DNA of 64,000 nucleotides from Burkholderia sp. L27(2015) (GTDB taxonomy: Bacteria > Pseudomonadota > Gammaproteobacteria > Burkholderiales > Burkholderiaceae): positions 1,123,026-1,187,025 of the forward strand of contig NZ_LMUX01000021.1 in assembly GCF_009765705.1 (NCBI RefSeq), read 5' to 3'. How positions within the stretch are numbered: position 1 is the stretch's first letter; every line of letters starts with the position of its first letter. Both the position numbers and the translations under genes were made by a program. The notes beneath the pieces were generated by a model. It did not search any database. It was not told the origin of the DNA and saw only the letters and a list, made by a program, of their open reading frames with translations. Shown here one piece after another: positions 24,644 through 32,586 of the stretch.

Positions 24644-24763
24644 TCAGCTAAACAACTTGGCAGCTTGAATCAGCGTGTTGTACACGCCCCACGCAAGCGG
24701 AATCAATACATACGCCCAGAAAACCAGCATCACGGGCTTGTTAGTCGGATGTCCTTCGATCAT
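24644..24763 (-). CDS. 39-residue MFS transporter small subunit
   Basis: A tiny single-span membrane protein: a short polar start (MIEGHPTNKP) and one helix (VMLVFWAYVLIPLAWGVYNTL). AAGGAG lies 7 nt upstream of its ATG and it begins 11 nt after the antiporter stop. It matches my memory of the small companion subunits found after OFA-family oxalate/formate antiporters. Such genes are often missed because of length. A function in stability or activity of the transporter is inference. Confidence 0.8.
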   Translation of the reverse strand: MIEGHPTNKPVMLVFWAYVLIPLAWGVYNTLIQAAKLFS

Positions 24764-24774
24764 GTCCAGTCTCC

Positions 24775-26172
24775 TTACGCTGTCGCGGTTTCTTTCATGT
24801 GATGTTTCGCATTGACCTGTTTCACCAGGAAGTTGCATACCGCGCCCAGTAACAACAGCACCACCATGATGCGCAAAGTGATCGTGTAGGCATCGGCGTT
24901 AGCCACACCGTGCCCGACCTCATAGGCGCGAATATAGTTGATCAACACCGGACCGGCTACGCCCGCCGCAGCCCAGGCCGTCAGCAAGCGGCCATGGATT
25001 CCGCCGACGAAAGCGGTGCCGAAAATGTCAGCCAGATAGGCGGGCACCGTTGCGAAACCGCCGCCGTACATCGACAGAATCACGGCGTAGGCTGCCACGA
25101 ACAAAGCGACATTGCCGGCGGCTGCAAAGCTCGGCACCAGGTAGTACAACACTGCACCGAGCAAGAAGAACACGAAGTAGGTGTTCTTGCGACCCAACGC
25201 ATCCGAGGCCGAGGCCCAGATAAAGCGTCCGCCCATGTTGAACAAGGAAAGCAAGCCGACAAAGCCCGCCGCGGCGCCCGCCGTGATGCTTTCCTTGAAA
25301 CTCTCTTGAATCATGACCGAGGCCTGGCTCAAGATGCCGATGCCAGCCGTCACGTTGAAAAACAGCACAGCCCAAATCAGGTAAAACTGCGGCGTCTTCA
25401 GCGCTTCGTCGATATGAACGTGGTTACGCGAAATTAGTTTGCCTTGCGCTACCGGCGCGGTCCAACCGGCCGGTTTCCAGTCCGCGGGTGGGATCCGGAT
25501 TGCCAGCGAGCCTATCGTCATCGAGATGAAGTACAGCACGCCCATCACGACGAAGGTTTCGGCTACGCCGACCGAAGTGGCACTCTTGAAGTGATTCATC
25601 AGCGCCACCGACAGCGGTGCGGCGATCATCGCACCGCCACCGAAGCCCATGATCGCCATGCCGGTTGCCATGCCGCGCCGGTCCGGAAACCAGCGGATCA
25701 GCGTCGACACCGGCGAGACATAGCCGAGCCCCAAGCCGATACCGCCCAGCAAACCGTAGCCGAGATAAAGCAGGACAATCTGGTGCAGCCATACCCCTAC
25801 CGCTGACACCATAAAGCCCGCGCCGAAACAGCAGGCCGCCGTGAACATCGTGCGGCGCGGTCCGACCTTTTCGAGCCATCGGCCGGCGAACGCCGCCGAC
25901 AGGCCCAGGCAAACGATCGCAAGCGAGAAGATCCAGCCCAGTGAAGTCAACGCCCAGTCTTGGGGACCGGACTGGGTGATGCCGACGATTTTGGTCAGCG
26001 GGCCGTTGAATACGGAGAAAGCGTACGCTTGGCCAATACACAAATGCACGGCCAGCGCTGCAGGCGGGACCATCCAGCGGCTGAAGCCAGGTTGCGCAAT
26101 CGTGGCCTCCTTTGAAAAGAAGGACGGCTTGGATTCCCCCCGGCCGTTTTTGTAGTCACTGACACTGCTCAT
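24775..26172 (-). CDS. OFA-family MFS transporter (oxalate/formate antiporter type)
   Basis: A 465-residue major facilitator with 12 membrane segments. OFA traits are the N-terminal FSRWMVPPAALAVHLCIGQAY, the loop GRWLEKVGPRRT, RWFPDRRGMATGMAIMGFG, and a long central loop. The family exchanges small mono- and dicarboxylates such as oxalate and formate. Formate made by FmdA would be a logical substrate, but the same family also includes transporters for lactate, pyruvate and others. An AGGAG-type RBS precedes the ATG. The single-span companion gene follows. Confidence 0.88.
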   Translation of the reverse strand: MSSVSDYKNGRGESKPSFFSKEATIAQPGFSRWMVPPAALAVHLCIGQAYAFSVFNGPLTKIVGITQSGPQDWALTSLGWIFSLAIVCLGLSAAFAGRWLEKVGPRRTMFTAACCFGAGFMVSAVGVWLHQIVLLYLGYGLLGGIGLGLGYVSPVSTLIRWFPDRRGMATGMAIMGFGGGAMIAAPLSVALMNHFKSATSVGVAETFVVMGVLYFISMTIGSLAIRIPPADWKPAGWTAPVAQGKLISRNHVHIDEALKTPQFYLIWAVLFFNVTAGIGILSQASVMIQESFKESITAGAAAGFVGLLSLFNMGGRFIWASASDALGRKNTYFVFFLLGAVLYYLVPSFAAAGNVALFVAAYAVILSMYGGGFATVPAYLADIFGTAFVGGIHGRLLTAWAAAGVAGPVLINYIRAYEVGHGVANADAYTITLRIMVVLLLLGAVCNFLVKQVNAKHHMKETATA

Positions 26173-26595
26173 ATCATCTCCTTCATCCGTCTTATGTCAA
26201 AACGCCACCGCGTGAACGGTACCCGTACAGCAGTGGGCGTATTCAATTGTCATTGCCAATTAACGATTACGACCTACCTGCATTTACGTGCACTTACGTT
26301 TACTCGGTCTATCGGCCACGCGATCTTGTTTAAATTCATCTCACTGCCATACGCGAAAAAACGATCTAGAAACCTACGCGCGTCGGGGTCTATCTTAGGT
26401 GCTCAAGGCATGAGCTGGTTGCTGCACATATATGAAGTTTTAAGCATATATGTGCCTCGTTTATGACCTCGTACGCACAATAGACCTAGGTGATCTGTAT
26501 TTCAATAAGAGATAACACTACATATGGAGCGATATCGCACTGGGTATATCCCTTACCCGTCCCTTATTACAAATTATGTCTGCGTTATTGGCGGC
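26173..26595. other. AT-rich divergent intergenic region upstream of amiE
   Basis: The gap between the antiporter and amiE is clearly richer in A/T than the surrounding genes. It holds a long inverted repeat at 26424-26455 (annotated separately) and then the amiE promoter and leader. A 90-codon open frame at 26194-26466 has no RBS and odd composition and is not called. Confidence 0.5.
26424..26455. repeat. 11-bp inverted repeat with 10-nt spacer
   Basis: GCACATATATG and CATATATGTGC are perfectly complementary, separated by AAGTTTTAAG. It could be an operator for a dimeric regulator or a hairpin. It lies about 140 bp before the putative amiE -35 element and about 250 bp upstream of the antiporter. 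Confidence 0.6.
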
Positions 26596-26625
26596 TTGAC
26601 ATCGGAATTTAGGCGCAGGTAAATA
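26596..26625 (+). promoter_or_regulatory. Putative sigma-70 promoter of amiE
   Basis: A consensus -35 TTGACA at 26596-26601 is followed after 18 bp by TAAATA at 26620-26625. Transcription would start near 26632 and give a leader of roughly 155 nt, long enough for the terminator hairpin before amiE. Confidence 0.6.
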
Positions 26626-26656
26626 CCCTTACGTAAAAACAATTTAATTCGATTTC

Positions 26657-26676
26657 CGCTGCCAATGACGCCAGCG
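26657..26676 (+). promoter_or_regulatory. Candidate ANTAR-type hairpin in the amiE leader
   Basis: CGCTG/CAGCG with one C-C mismatch and a closing C-G pair encloses the hexaloop AATGAC, having A at position 1 and G at position 4 as in RNA sites bound by ANTAR proteins. A second short stem GGC/GCC with a six-A loop at 26685-26696 overlaps the terminator 5' arm; its loop lacks the G. The fit to a two-hairpin AmiR target is suggestive only. Confidence 0.4.
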
Positions 26677-26691
26677 AGAAATCAGGCAAAA

Positions 26692-26735
26692 AAGCCCGCG
26701 GCCGACTCGATCGGCCGCGGGCTTTTTTTGTTTTT
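26692..26735 (+). terminator. Leader terminator upstream of amiE
   Basis: A perfect 14-bp stem (AAGCCCGCGGCCGA with TCGGCCGCGGGCTT) around the loop CTCGA is followed by TTTTTGTTTTT. It lies 53 nt before the amiE start and inside its leader, so it must be overcome for expression. AmiR, encoded at the end of the operon, is an antiterminator in Pseudomonas acting on such a leader. Confidence 0.92.
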
Positions 26736-26787
26736 CCGTACTGATCCACGACCACCATCATGGGCCGCCTGGCCCGGGAGATTTCGA

Positions 26788-27825
26788 ATGCGACACGGAG
26801 ATATATCGAGCAGCAACGATTGTTTGGGCGTAGCGGTGGTTAACTACAAAATGCCCAGTTTGCATACCAAGGCCGAAGTGCTAGCCAACGCGCGCAAGAT
26901 CGGCGAGATGCTGATCGGCATGAAGCGCGGTTTGCCGGGCATGGATCTCGTGGTATTCCCCGAGTATTCGACCCACGGCATCATGTACGACGCCAAGGAG
27001 ATGTACGAAACCGCCGCCACGATTCCCGGCGAAGAGACCGAGATTTTTGCCGCCGCTTGCCGCAAAGCCAATGTCTGGGGCATTTTTTCGCTCACGGGCG
27101 AACGCCATGAAGAGCATCCGAACAAGGCGCCGTACAACACGCTGATCCTGATGAACAACCAGGGCGAGATCGTTCAGAAATATCGAAAAATCATGCCGTG
27201 GGTGCCGATCGAGGGTTGGTATCCTGGCGATTGCACCTATGTGTCCGATGGTCCCAAGGGCATGAAAATCAGCCTGATCATCTGCGACGACGGCAACTTC
27301 CCGGAAATCTGGCGCGATTGCGCGATGCAGGGCGCCGAGTTGATCGTGCGCTGCCAGGGCTATATGTACCCGGCCAAGGAGCAGCAAGTGATGGTCGCCA
27401 AGACCATGGCTTGGATGAACAATGTGTATGTGGCCGTTGCCAATGCGACCGGGTTCGACGGCGTGTATTCCTATTTCGGCCATTCGGCCATTGTCGGGTT
27501 CGATGGCCGTACGTTGGGCGAATGCGGTGAGGAAGAGATGGGCATTCAGTACGCCGAATTGTCGGTCAGCCTGATTCGCGACGCGCGCAAGAATATGCAA
27601 TCGCAAAACCATCTGTTTAAGTTGCTGCACCGCGGCTACACGGGCACCATCAATTCCGGCGACGATGTGAAAGGCGTGGCAGCTTGCCCGTACAACTTCT
27701 ACGCGAAGTGGATCAACGACCCCGAGGGCACGCGCAAGATGGTGGAGTCGTTTACGCGCACCACGGTCGGCACGCCTGAGTGTCCCATCGATGGGATTCC
27801 CAATCAGGAAGCCGACCATCGTTAG
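26788..27825 (+). CDS. amiE: Aliphatic amidase
   Basis: AmiE, 345 residues, a cytosolic nitrilase-fold enzyme that hydrolyses short aliphatic amides such as acetamide and propionamide to acid plus ammonia. The start [11 protein letters not shown] is the same as that of the Pseudomonas aeruginosa enzyme. The catalytic triad is in register: Glu59 in VVFPEYS, Lys134 in KYRKIMPW and Cys166 in [11 protein letters not shown] 26788 has GGGAG 8 nt upstream; the frame is open further but crosses the leader terminator. It is the first gene of an operon continuing with an AAA ATPase, a VWA protein, amiC and amiR. Confidence 0.96.
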   Translation: MRHGDISSSNDCLGVAVVNYKMPSLHTKAEVLANARKIGEMLIGMKRGLPGMDLVVFPEYSTHGIMYDAKEMYETAATIPGEETEIFAAACRKANVWGIFSLTGERHEEHPNKAPYNTLILMNNQGEIVQKYRKIMPWVPIEGWYPGDCTYVSDGPKGMKISLIICDDGNFPEIWRDCAMQGAELIVRCQGYMYPAKEQQVMVAKTMAWMNNVYVAVANATGFDGVYSYFGHSAIVGFDGRTLGECGEEEMGIQYAELSVSLIRDARKNMQSQNHLFKLLHRGYTGTINSGDDVKGVAACPYNFYAKWINDPEGTRKMVESFTRTTVGTPECPIDGIPNQEADHR

Positions 27826-27833
27826 GAACGAAC

Positions 27834-28634
27834 ATGCCTATCCAGCCTTATCTTCTAACAGAAGAGCCTTACTACCAGCCGGTGGACACCGAGATCGAGG
27901 TGTACGAGTCCGCCTATCGCTTGCGCTTGCCGTTGATGCTCAAAGGCCCGACCGGCTGCGGCAAGACGCGCTTCATCGAGCACATGGCGTGGCGGCTGAA
28001 GCGCCCATTGATCACGCTCGCCTGCAACGAGGATATGACGGCGGCTGATCTGGTCGGGCGTTTCCTGCTCGGCCCCGAGGGCACCTTTTGGCAGGACGGC
28101 CCGCTGACGTTGGCGGTAAGGCACGGCGCGATTTGCTACCTCGACGAGGTGGTCGAAACGCGCCAGGATTCGATCGTCGTGATACATCCGCTCACCGACT
28201 CGCGGCGCTTGCTGCCACTCGACAAGAAGGGCGAAACCATCAAGGCGCATCCGGATTTTCAGCTCGTGGTGTCCTATAACCCCGGCTACCAGAGCGCGGC
28301 GAAGGATCTGAAGCAATCGACCAAGCAGCGCTTTTGTGCGCTCGATTTCGACTATCCGCCACCGCAGCAGGAAGCGCGCATCGTCGCCCACGAAAGCGGG
28401 GCGGCGCTCGCGCTGTGTGAGCAACTGGTGGGCGTGGCGGCGCGCTCGCGGGCCTTGCGCGGCCGGGGGTTGGACGAAGGCATTTCGACCCGGATGCTGA
28501 TCTATGCGGCGCGGCTGATTGTAGATGGCCAGCCGGTACAGCTTGCCTGTCGGGTGGCGTTGAGCCGCCCGCTGACCGATGATCCGGACATGCTCGAAGC
28601 GCTCGACGGTTTTGTCGAAGCCCATTTCGCCTAG
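27834..28634 (+). CDS. MoxR/NorQ/CbbQ-type AAA+ ATPase
   Basis: A 266-residue AAA+ ATPase of the CbbQ/NirQ/NorQ branch. Walker A GPTGCGKTRF (about 39-48), the Walker B region ICYLDEVVE (about 99-107) and sensor stretch VVSYNPGYQ are intact. Such ATPases pair with a VWA protein to remodel and activate metalloenzymes or Rubisco. AGGAAC overlaps the amiE stop and the gene starts 8 nt later. In the Pseudomonas ami operon AmiB, also an ATPase, occupies this place. Its client here is unknown; AmiE itself has no metal. Confidence 0.9.
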   Translation: MPIQPYLLTEEPYYQPVDTEIEVYESAYRLRLPLMLKGPTGCGKTRFIEHMAWRLKRPLITLACNEDMTAADLVGRFLLGPEGTFWQDGPLTLAVRHGAICYLDEVVETRQDSIVVIHPLTDSRRLLPLDKKGETIKAHPDFQLVVSYNPGYQSAAKDLKQSTKQRFCALDFDYPPPQQEARIVAHESGAALALCEQLVGVAARSRALRGRGLDEGISTRMLIYAARLIVDGQPVQLACRVALSRPLTDDPDMLEALDGFVEAHFA

Positions 28635-28637
28635 CCC

Positions 28638-30470
28638 ATGCCGTCGATGACAGCGCATGCGCCGGGCAATTTGTCGAGTGCTGACGGACAAGCTCACGCC
28701 CGAGCACGAGCGGTATTGCAAGCCTATCTGTTAGGCATGAGCGGTTTGAGCGTTGAAGTCGAGACGCGCCCTCGAGGGCCATTGGACCGACCGCCGGCAC
28801 GGCCGGTCGTGGCGCGTGCAATGCTGGCGCTGCCCGACGAGTACACGGCGGCTTACACGGAGACCGATGCGGCGACCGACGCGCAGACCAACGTAGCAAC
28901 TGACGTAGCAACCCAGGCGGCAACCAATGCCGCCGATCGTGCTTGCCTTCAGCGTGCTGCCGCTGCCCATGCTGCCGCGCACCTGTTATATTCGCCCGCC
29001 GCCCAGACGGCGGGGTCGCTCAAGCCGCTTGCGCTCACGGTTATCTCACTGCTCGAGGACGCGCGTGTCGAGACTTTGCTAGGCTTGCGTTATCCGGGCT
29101 TGTGGACCTTGTGGCGCAGGCTGCATACGGCGACACCCGCCGATGGACTCGGATGCGCGACGCTGCTCGCGCGCATGAGCCGCGCACTGGCCGATCCTCT
29201 TTACCGGGACGACAGCTTCTGGGTCGATAAGGCGCGCCGCTTATTCGATATGCAGCGCGTGAATTTGCACGATCCAGCGGCATTTCGCAGCATTGCGGCC
29301 ATGCTTGCCAACGATCTGGGCCAGATGCGGGTGCAATTCGATCTGGCCGCCTATGCGGCGGAACCGGCATACCGCGACGACCATAGTTACTTGTGGGACT
29401 ACGGTGGCGATGGCGCGGATCACGCGGCACTTCAGCAGTCGGTTGCTTTGCAAACGCAGGCGGGTGGTGCACACGCGAACGAGCCTGATCGCATGGACAC
29501 TGCGCCCGCTACCGAAATAACGGAAACCGTGACCGCCGCGGAGATGCCACTGTGGGCCGCACAGCGCAGCGTGAGCTATCCGGAGTGGGATGAGCGCACC
29601 GAAACCTTGCGGCCCGATTGGTGCACCTTGCTAGAGAAGGCCGCACCCACCGATCGCGTGGCCGGCCTGCAAACGCAACCCGCGAGCGGCTCTCGGTTGG
29701 CGCGCACGGGCGAGCGTGAACTCAACCGGTCGATACGGCTGCGCCGTCAAGCCCAGGGCGAGCGCTTCGATCTCGATGCATTGATCGATTCGCTGGCTGG
29801 CCGTCACCATGGCGGCTATCTTGACGATCGCGTTTTCGAGCGTCCCGGCACACGTCTGCGCACGGCGTCGCTATTGCTGCTGCTCGATGTTTCCGCGTCC
29901 ACTGCACAACCGTCGGCGGGGCAGGCGGTCACCGTACTCGATAGCGAAAAAGCCCTGGCGCTGCGAGCGGTCGAGCTGGCGCAACAGAGCGGCCATCGAA
30001 TCGCAGTGCATGGCTTTGCCTCGAATACGCGCAAACAAGTGCACTACGAACGCTACCTCGATTTCGGCATGTCGTTCGGTCACGCGCAACGTCAACGCTT
30101 GATGGCGGCCACCAGTGCTTGGTCGACGCGCTTTGGCGCGGCGCTGCGGCATGCGAGTGCCCTGATCGAGGCCGAGTCGGACGCAAAAGCGGCCGCAAAC
30201 GCAGATGCCACGCGCGTGATCCTGATGGTGACCGATGGTGCGCCTCACGATATCGACGTGACGCGCGATGCATATCTGGTCGAAGACGCACGCCTGGCGG
30301 TCCAGCAAGCCCGACGCAAAGGCATCCGTTGCTTTTGCGTGGCGCTGGACCGCCAAGCCGATTCCTACGTCCGGCGTATTTTTGGTGTGAGAAATTACCT
30401 TATTGCGGTGGATCCGAATTTTGTGCAGCAGCGCATGAATTCGCTCTTCGCCACTTTGTTGCAGCCTTGA
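28638..30470 (+). CDS. NorD/CbbO-type von Willebrand A protein
   Basis: A 610-residue partner of the preceding ATPase. The N-terminal two-thirds are helical with an Ala/Thr-rich low-complexity stretch (about 72-100) made of near-repeats of ATDxAT. The C-terminal VWA domain starts near residue 410 and has the MIDAS motif LLLLDVSASTAQ (D-x-S-x-S) and MVTDGAPHD. CbbO and NorD have the same plan. It begins 3 nt after the ATPase stop, so they are coupled. Confidence 0.9.
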   Translation: MPSMTAHAPGNLSSADGQAHARARAVLQAYLLGMSGLSVEVETRPRGPLDRPPARPVVARAMLALPDEYTAAYTETDAATDAQTNVATDVATQAATNAADRACLQRAAAAHAAAHLLYSPAAQTAGSLKPLALTVISLLEDARVETLLGLRYPGLWTLWRRLHTATPADGLGCATLLARMSRALADPLYRDDSFWVDKARRLFDMQRVNLHDPAAFRSIAAMLANDLGQMRVQFDLAAYAAEPAYRDDHSYLWDYGGDGADHAALQQSVALQTQAGGAHANEPDRMDTAPATEITETVTAAEMPLWAAQRSVSYPEWDERTETLRPDWCTLLEKAAPTDRVAGLQTQPASGSRLARTGERELNRSIRLRRQAQGERFDLDALIDSLAGRHHGGYLDDRVFERPGTRLRTASLLLLLDVSASTAQPSAGQAVTVLDSEKALALRAVELAQQSGHRIAVHGFASNTRKQVHYERYLDFGMSFGHAQRQRLMAATSAWSTRFGAALRHASALIEAESDAKAAANADATRVILMVTDGAPHDIDVTRDAYLVEDARLAVQQARRKGIRCFCVALDRQADSYVRRIFGVRNYLIAVDPNFVQQRMNSLFATLLQP

Positions 30471-30486
30471 CAGTCAGGAACCCCGC

Positions 30487-31641
30487 GTGGCACTTACCGA
30501 CCCGATCAAAATTGGCGTGTTGTTCTCCGAAACCGGCGTGACGTCCGCGATAGGACGCTCGCAACTGCAAGGCACCTTGCTTGCCGTGCATGAAATCAAC
30601 GACGCCGGTGGTATCGATGGGCGCGAACTGGTGCCCGTGTATGCCGACCCTGCGTCCGACCCGGCCCGCTATGCGACATTGGCCGAGCGCATGATCGCAC
30701 GCGACCACGTCAATACGATCTTCGGTTGTTATATGTCGAGCAGTCGCAAGGCGGTGATTCCCGTCATCGAAAAATGGAACAAGCTGCTGTTCTATCCGAC
30801 TTTGTACGAAGGCTTCGAGTTTTCCAACAACGTGATCTACACGGGCGCGGCCCCCAACCAGAACAGCGTGCAATTGGCCGAGTTCATGACCGAGAACTTC
30901 GGTGCGCGTGTCTATCTGGTCGGCTCCGATTACATCTATCCTTACGAGTCCAACCGGATCATGGCCGATCTGGTGTTGCAGCACGCGCATAGCGCCAAAC
31001 TCGGCGAAGTCTATGTGAAGCTGGACGCCAGCGAGCAGGATTTCGCGCCCATTATTGCCGACATCAAAAGCCGTCAACCCGATTTCATTTTCTCGACCGT
31101 GGTGGGCGACGCCACTGCCCGCCTTTACCGGATGTACGCACAGGCCGGGCTCGACCCGCGCACCATGCCGATCGCGAGCTTGACGACGTCCGAAGCCGAG
31201 ATCGCACAGATGGGGGCGGCGGCATCGGCCGGGCACTTCACTTCGGCGCCGTACTTCCAGGCCATCGACTCCGAACTGAACCGGCAATGTCTGGCACGCT
31301 ATCGACATCACTTCGGCGACCACAGCACACCCAACCTGTGTTGGGAATCGGCCTACTTTCAGGTGCATCTGTACGCGAACGCATTTCGCCAAGCCGGCGA
31401 CGACGCGCTCGACATACTGCTGCCGCATTTGCTGGGCAGCGAGTTTTCCGCGCCGCAGGGGCGCGTCAAGATCGATCCGGCCAATCACCATGCCTGGCTG
31501 TACCCGCGCGTGGGGCGTGTCGATGCGCAAGGGCAGTTCACTATCGTGCGCGAAGCCAAGCGAGCTGTGCAGCCTGACCCGTACCTGGTCACCCATACGC
31601 TGAGCGACTGGACCGGCAAGCTAGAGCGGCTGGAGGTTTGA
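30487..31641 (+). CDS. amiC: Amide-binding regulator AmiC
   Basis: AmiC, 384 residues, a cytosolic periplasmic-binding-fold protein that in Pseudomonas binds amides and holds AmiR inactive. It lacks a signal peptide and starts MALTDPIKIGVLFSETGVTS. Family stretches are FGCYMSSSRKAVIPVIEKWN, YPTLYEGFEFSNNVIYTG, VYLVGSDYIYPYESNRIM and NPAN-like ending KIDPANHHAWLYPRVGRV. The GTG start has AGGA upstream. It lies directly before amiR, as expected. Confidence 0.94.
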   Translation: MALTDPIKIGVLFSETGVTSAIGRSQLQGTLLAVHEINDAGGIDGRELVPVYADPASDPARYATLAERMIARDHVNTIFGCYMSSSRKAVIPVIEKWNKLLFYPTLYEGFEFSNNVIYTGAAPNQNSVQLAEFMTENFGARVYLVGSDYIYPYESNRIMADLVLQHAHSAKLGEVYVKLDASEQDFAPIIADIKSRQPDFIFSTVVGDATARLYRMYAQAGLDPRTMPIASLTTSEAEIAQMGAAASAGHFTSAPYFQAIDSELNRQCLARYRHHFGDHSTPNLCWESAYFQVHLYANAFRQAGDDALDILLPHLLGSEFSAPQGRVKIDPANHHAWLYPRVGRVDAQGQFTIVREAKRAVQPDPYLVTHTLSDWTGKLERLEV

Positions 31642-31643
31642 CG

Positions 31644-32276
31644 GTGAGCAAAAACGCCTCGCTCGGAACGCAGACGCTGCGCGTCACCCCCGCACTGTTG
31701 AAAGACTTGCGCATGCTGCGCGTGGCGGTCTTCCATCCGGACGATGCGGACGGGACCCAGCTCGTTCAACAGCTCCAGCGCATCGGATGCCAGGTGCAAG
31801 CATTCTGGCCGCCCCTGCCGCAATTGCCCGAAGGCGTGGAACTGGTGTTCCTGGCCGTGCGCCCCGATATCGTTGCGCTCGATTTCGCTTGGGTGTCGGG
31901 CGAGAACAGTCCCGCACTCATTGCGGTCGTGGCTTATGAGAACCCCACGATCGTCGAGGCGGTCCTGCGTATCGGAGCGAAAGCGATCCTGCCGGCGCCG
32001 GTGCGCTCGTTTGGCCTGCTCTCGGCCTTGGTGTTGGCGCGTGCGCTCAACGCGCAGATCGGCACGCAGTCCAAGCGCATCGCCAAGCTTGAACTCAAGT
32101 TGGCCGGTCAGCGCAATGTCCTGGAGGCGACCCGCATCCTTAGCGTAAGCCGGGGTATCAGCGACGATGCGGCTTTCGACCTGATTCGCAATCAGGCCAT
32201 GGCCAAGCGCGTCACCAAGGAAGAGATCGCGACAGCCATCGTCAACGCGAACGACGTCCTGAATTTTGCACGGTGA
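31644..32276 (+). CDS. amiR: ANTAR-domain transcription antiterminator AmiR
   Basis: AmiR, 210 residues. A pseudo-receiver (about 20-130) without the phosphorylation Asp leads to a coiled coil (SKRIAKLELKLAGQRN) and a C-terminal three-helix ANTAR RNA-binding domain (EATRILSVSRGISDDAAFDL). GTG 31644 is chosen because GGAGG is 7 nt upstream; a TTG at 31638 sits too close to it. The gene nearly overlaps the amiC stop. Its likely target is the amiE leader terminator at 26692-26735. Confidence 0.93.
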   Translation: MSKNASLGTQTLRVTPALLKDLRMLRVAVFHPDDADGTQLVQQLQRIGCQVQAFWPPLPQLPEGVELVFLAVRPDIVALDFAWVSGENSPALIAVVAYENPTIVEAVLRIGAKAILPAPVRSFGLLSALVLARALNAQIGTQSKRIAKLELKLAGQRNVLEATRILSVSRGISDDAAFDLIRNQAMAKRVTKEEIATAIVNANDVLNFAR

Positions 32277-32586
32277 TGACATAGCGCGATAACGTCGCAC
32301 CGCGAAGCGTCCGGCAAAGCGTCTAACCGCACGTCCAAGCGCGTGCAAAAACCGCCGTCAAACTGGCACAAGCCGCCATCAAGCCGCAGGTCCATGCGTA
32401 CGCGCATGTCAACCCGCGCTCGGCATGCCCTCCTGCTTCATCCGCACAACAAAAGTCGCGCTTTGAGGGAAATCGCGTAATAATGCGTGCCAGTACGGTA
32501 AGGTTAGATGGCCGATATATCTGTCTCAGAATCATCTCAAAATAGATATATCAGATCGAGACTATCGGCCCACCTATGGAGGCGAC
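32277..32586. promoter_or_regulatory. Intergenic region before the DUF748 gene with inverted repeats
   Basis: No amiS follows amiR. The first 180 bases look structureless apart from CGTCCGGCAAAGCGTC-like near-repeats. GATATATCT at 32514-32522 pairs with AGATATATC at 32544-32552, and flanking ATCGGCC (32564-32570) pairs with GGCCGAT (32510-32516), though not strictly nested. The cluster ends 16 nt before the downstream ATG and may regulate it. Confidence 0.5.

Noticed and set aside
26194-26466. A 90-codon plus-strand frame in the AT-rich gap
   Set aside because: No RBS, odd composition, and it runs through a perfect inverted repeat that looks regulatory.
30487-31641. Calling this gene another urea-binding protein (UrtA paralogue)
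   Set aside because: It lacks a signal peptide and sits directly before an ANTAR regulator in an amidase operon, so AmiC is the better call.
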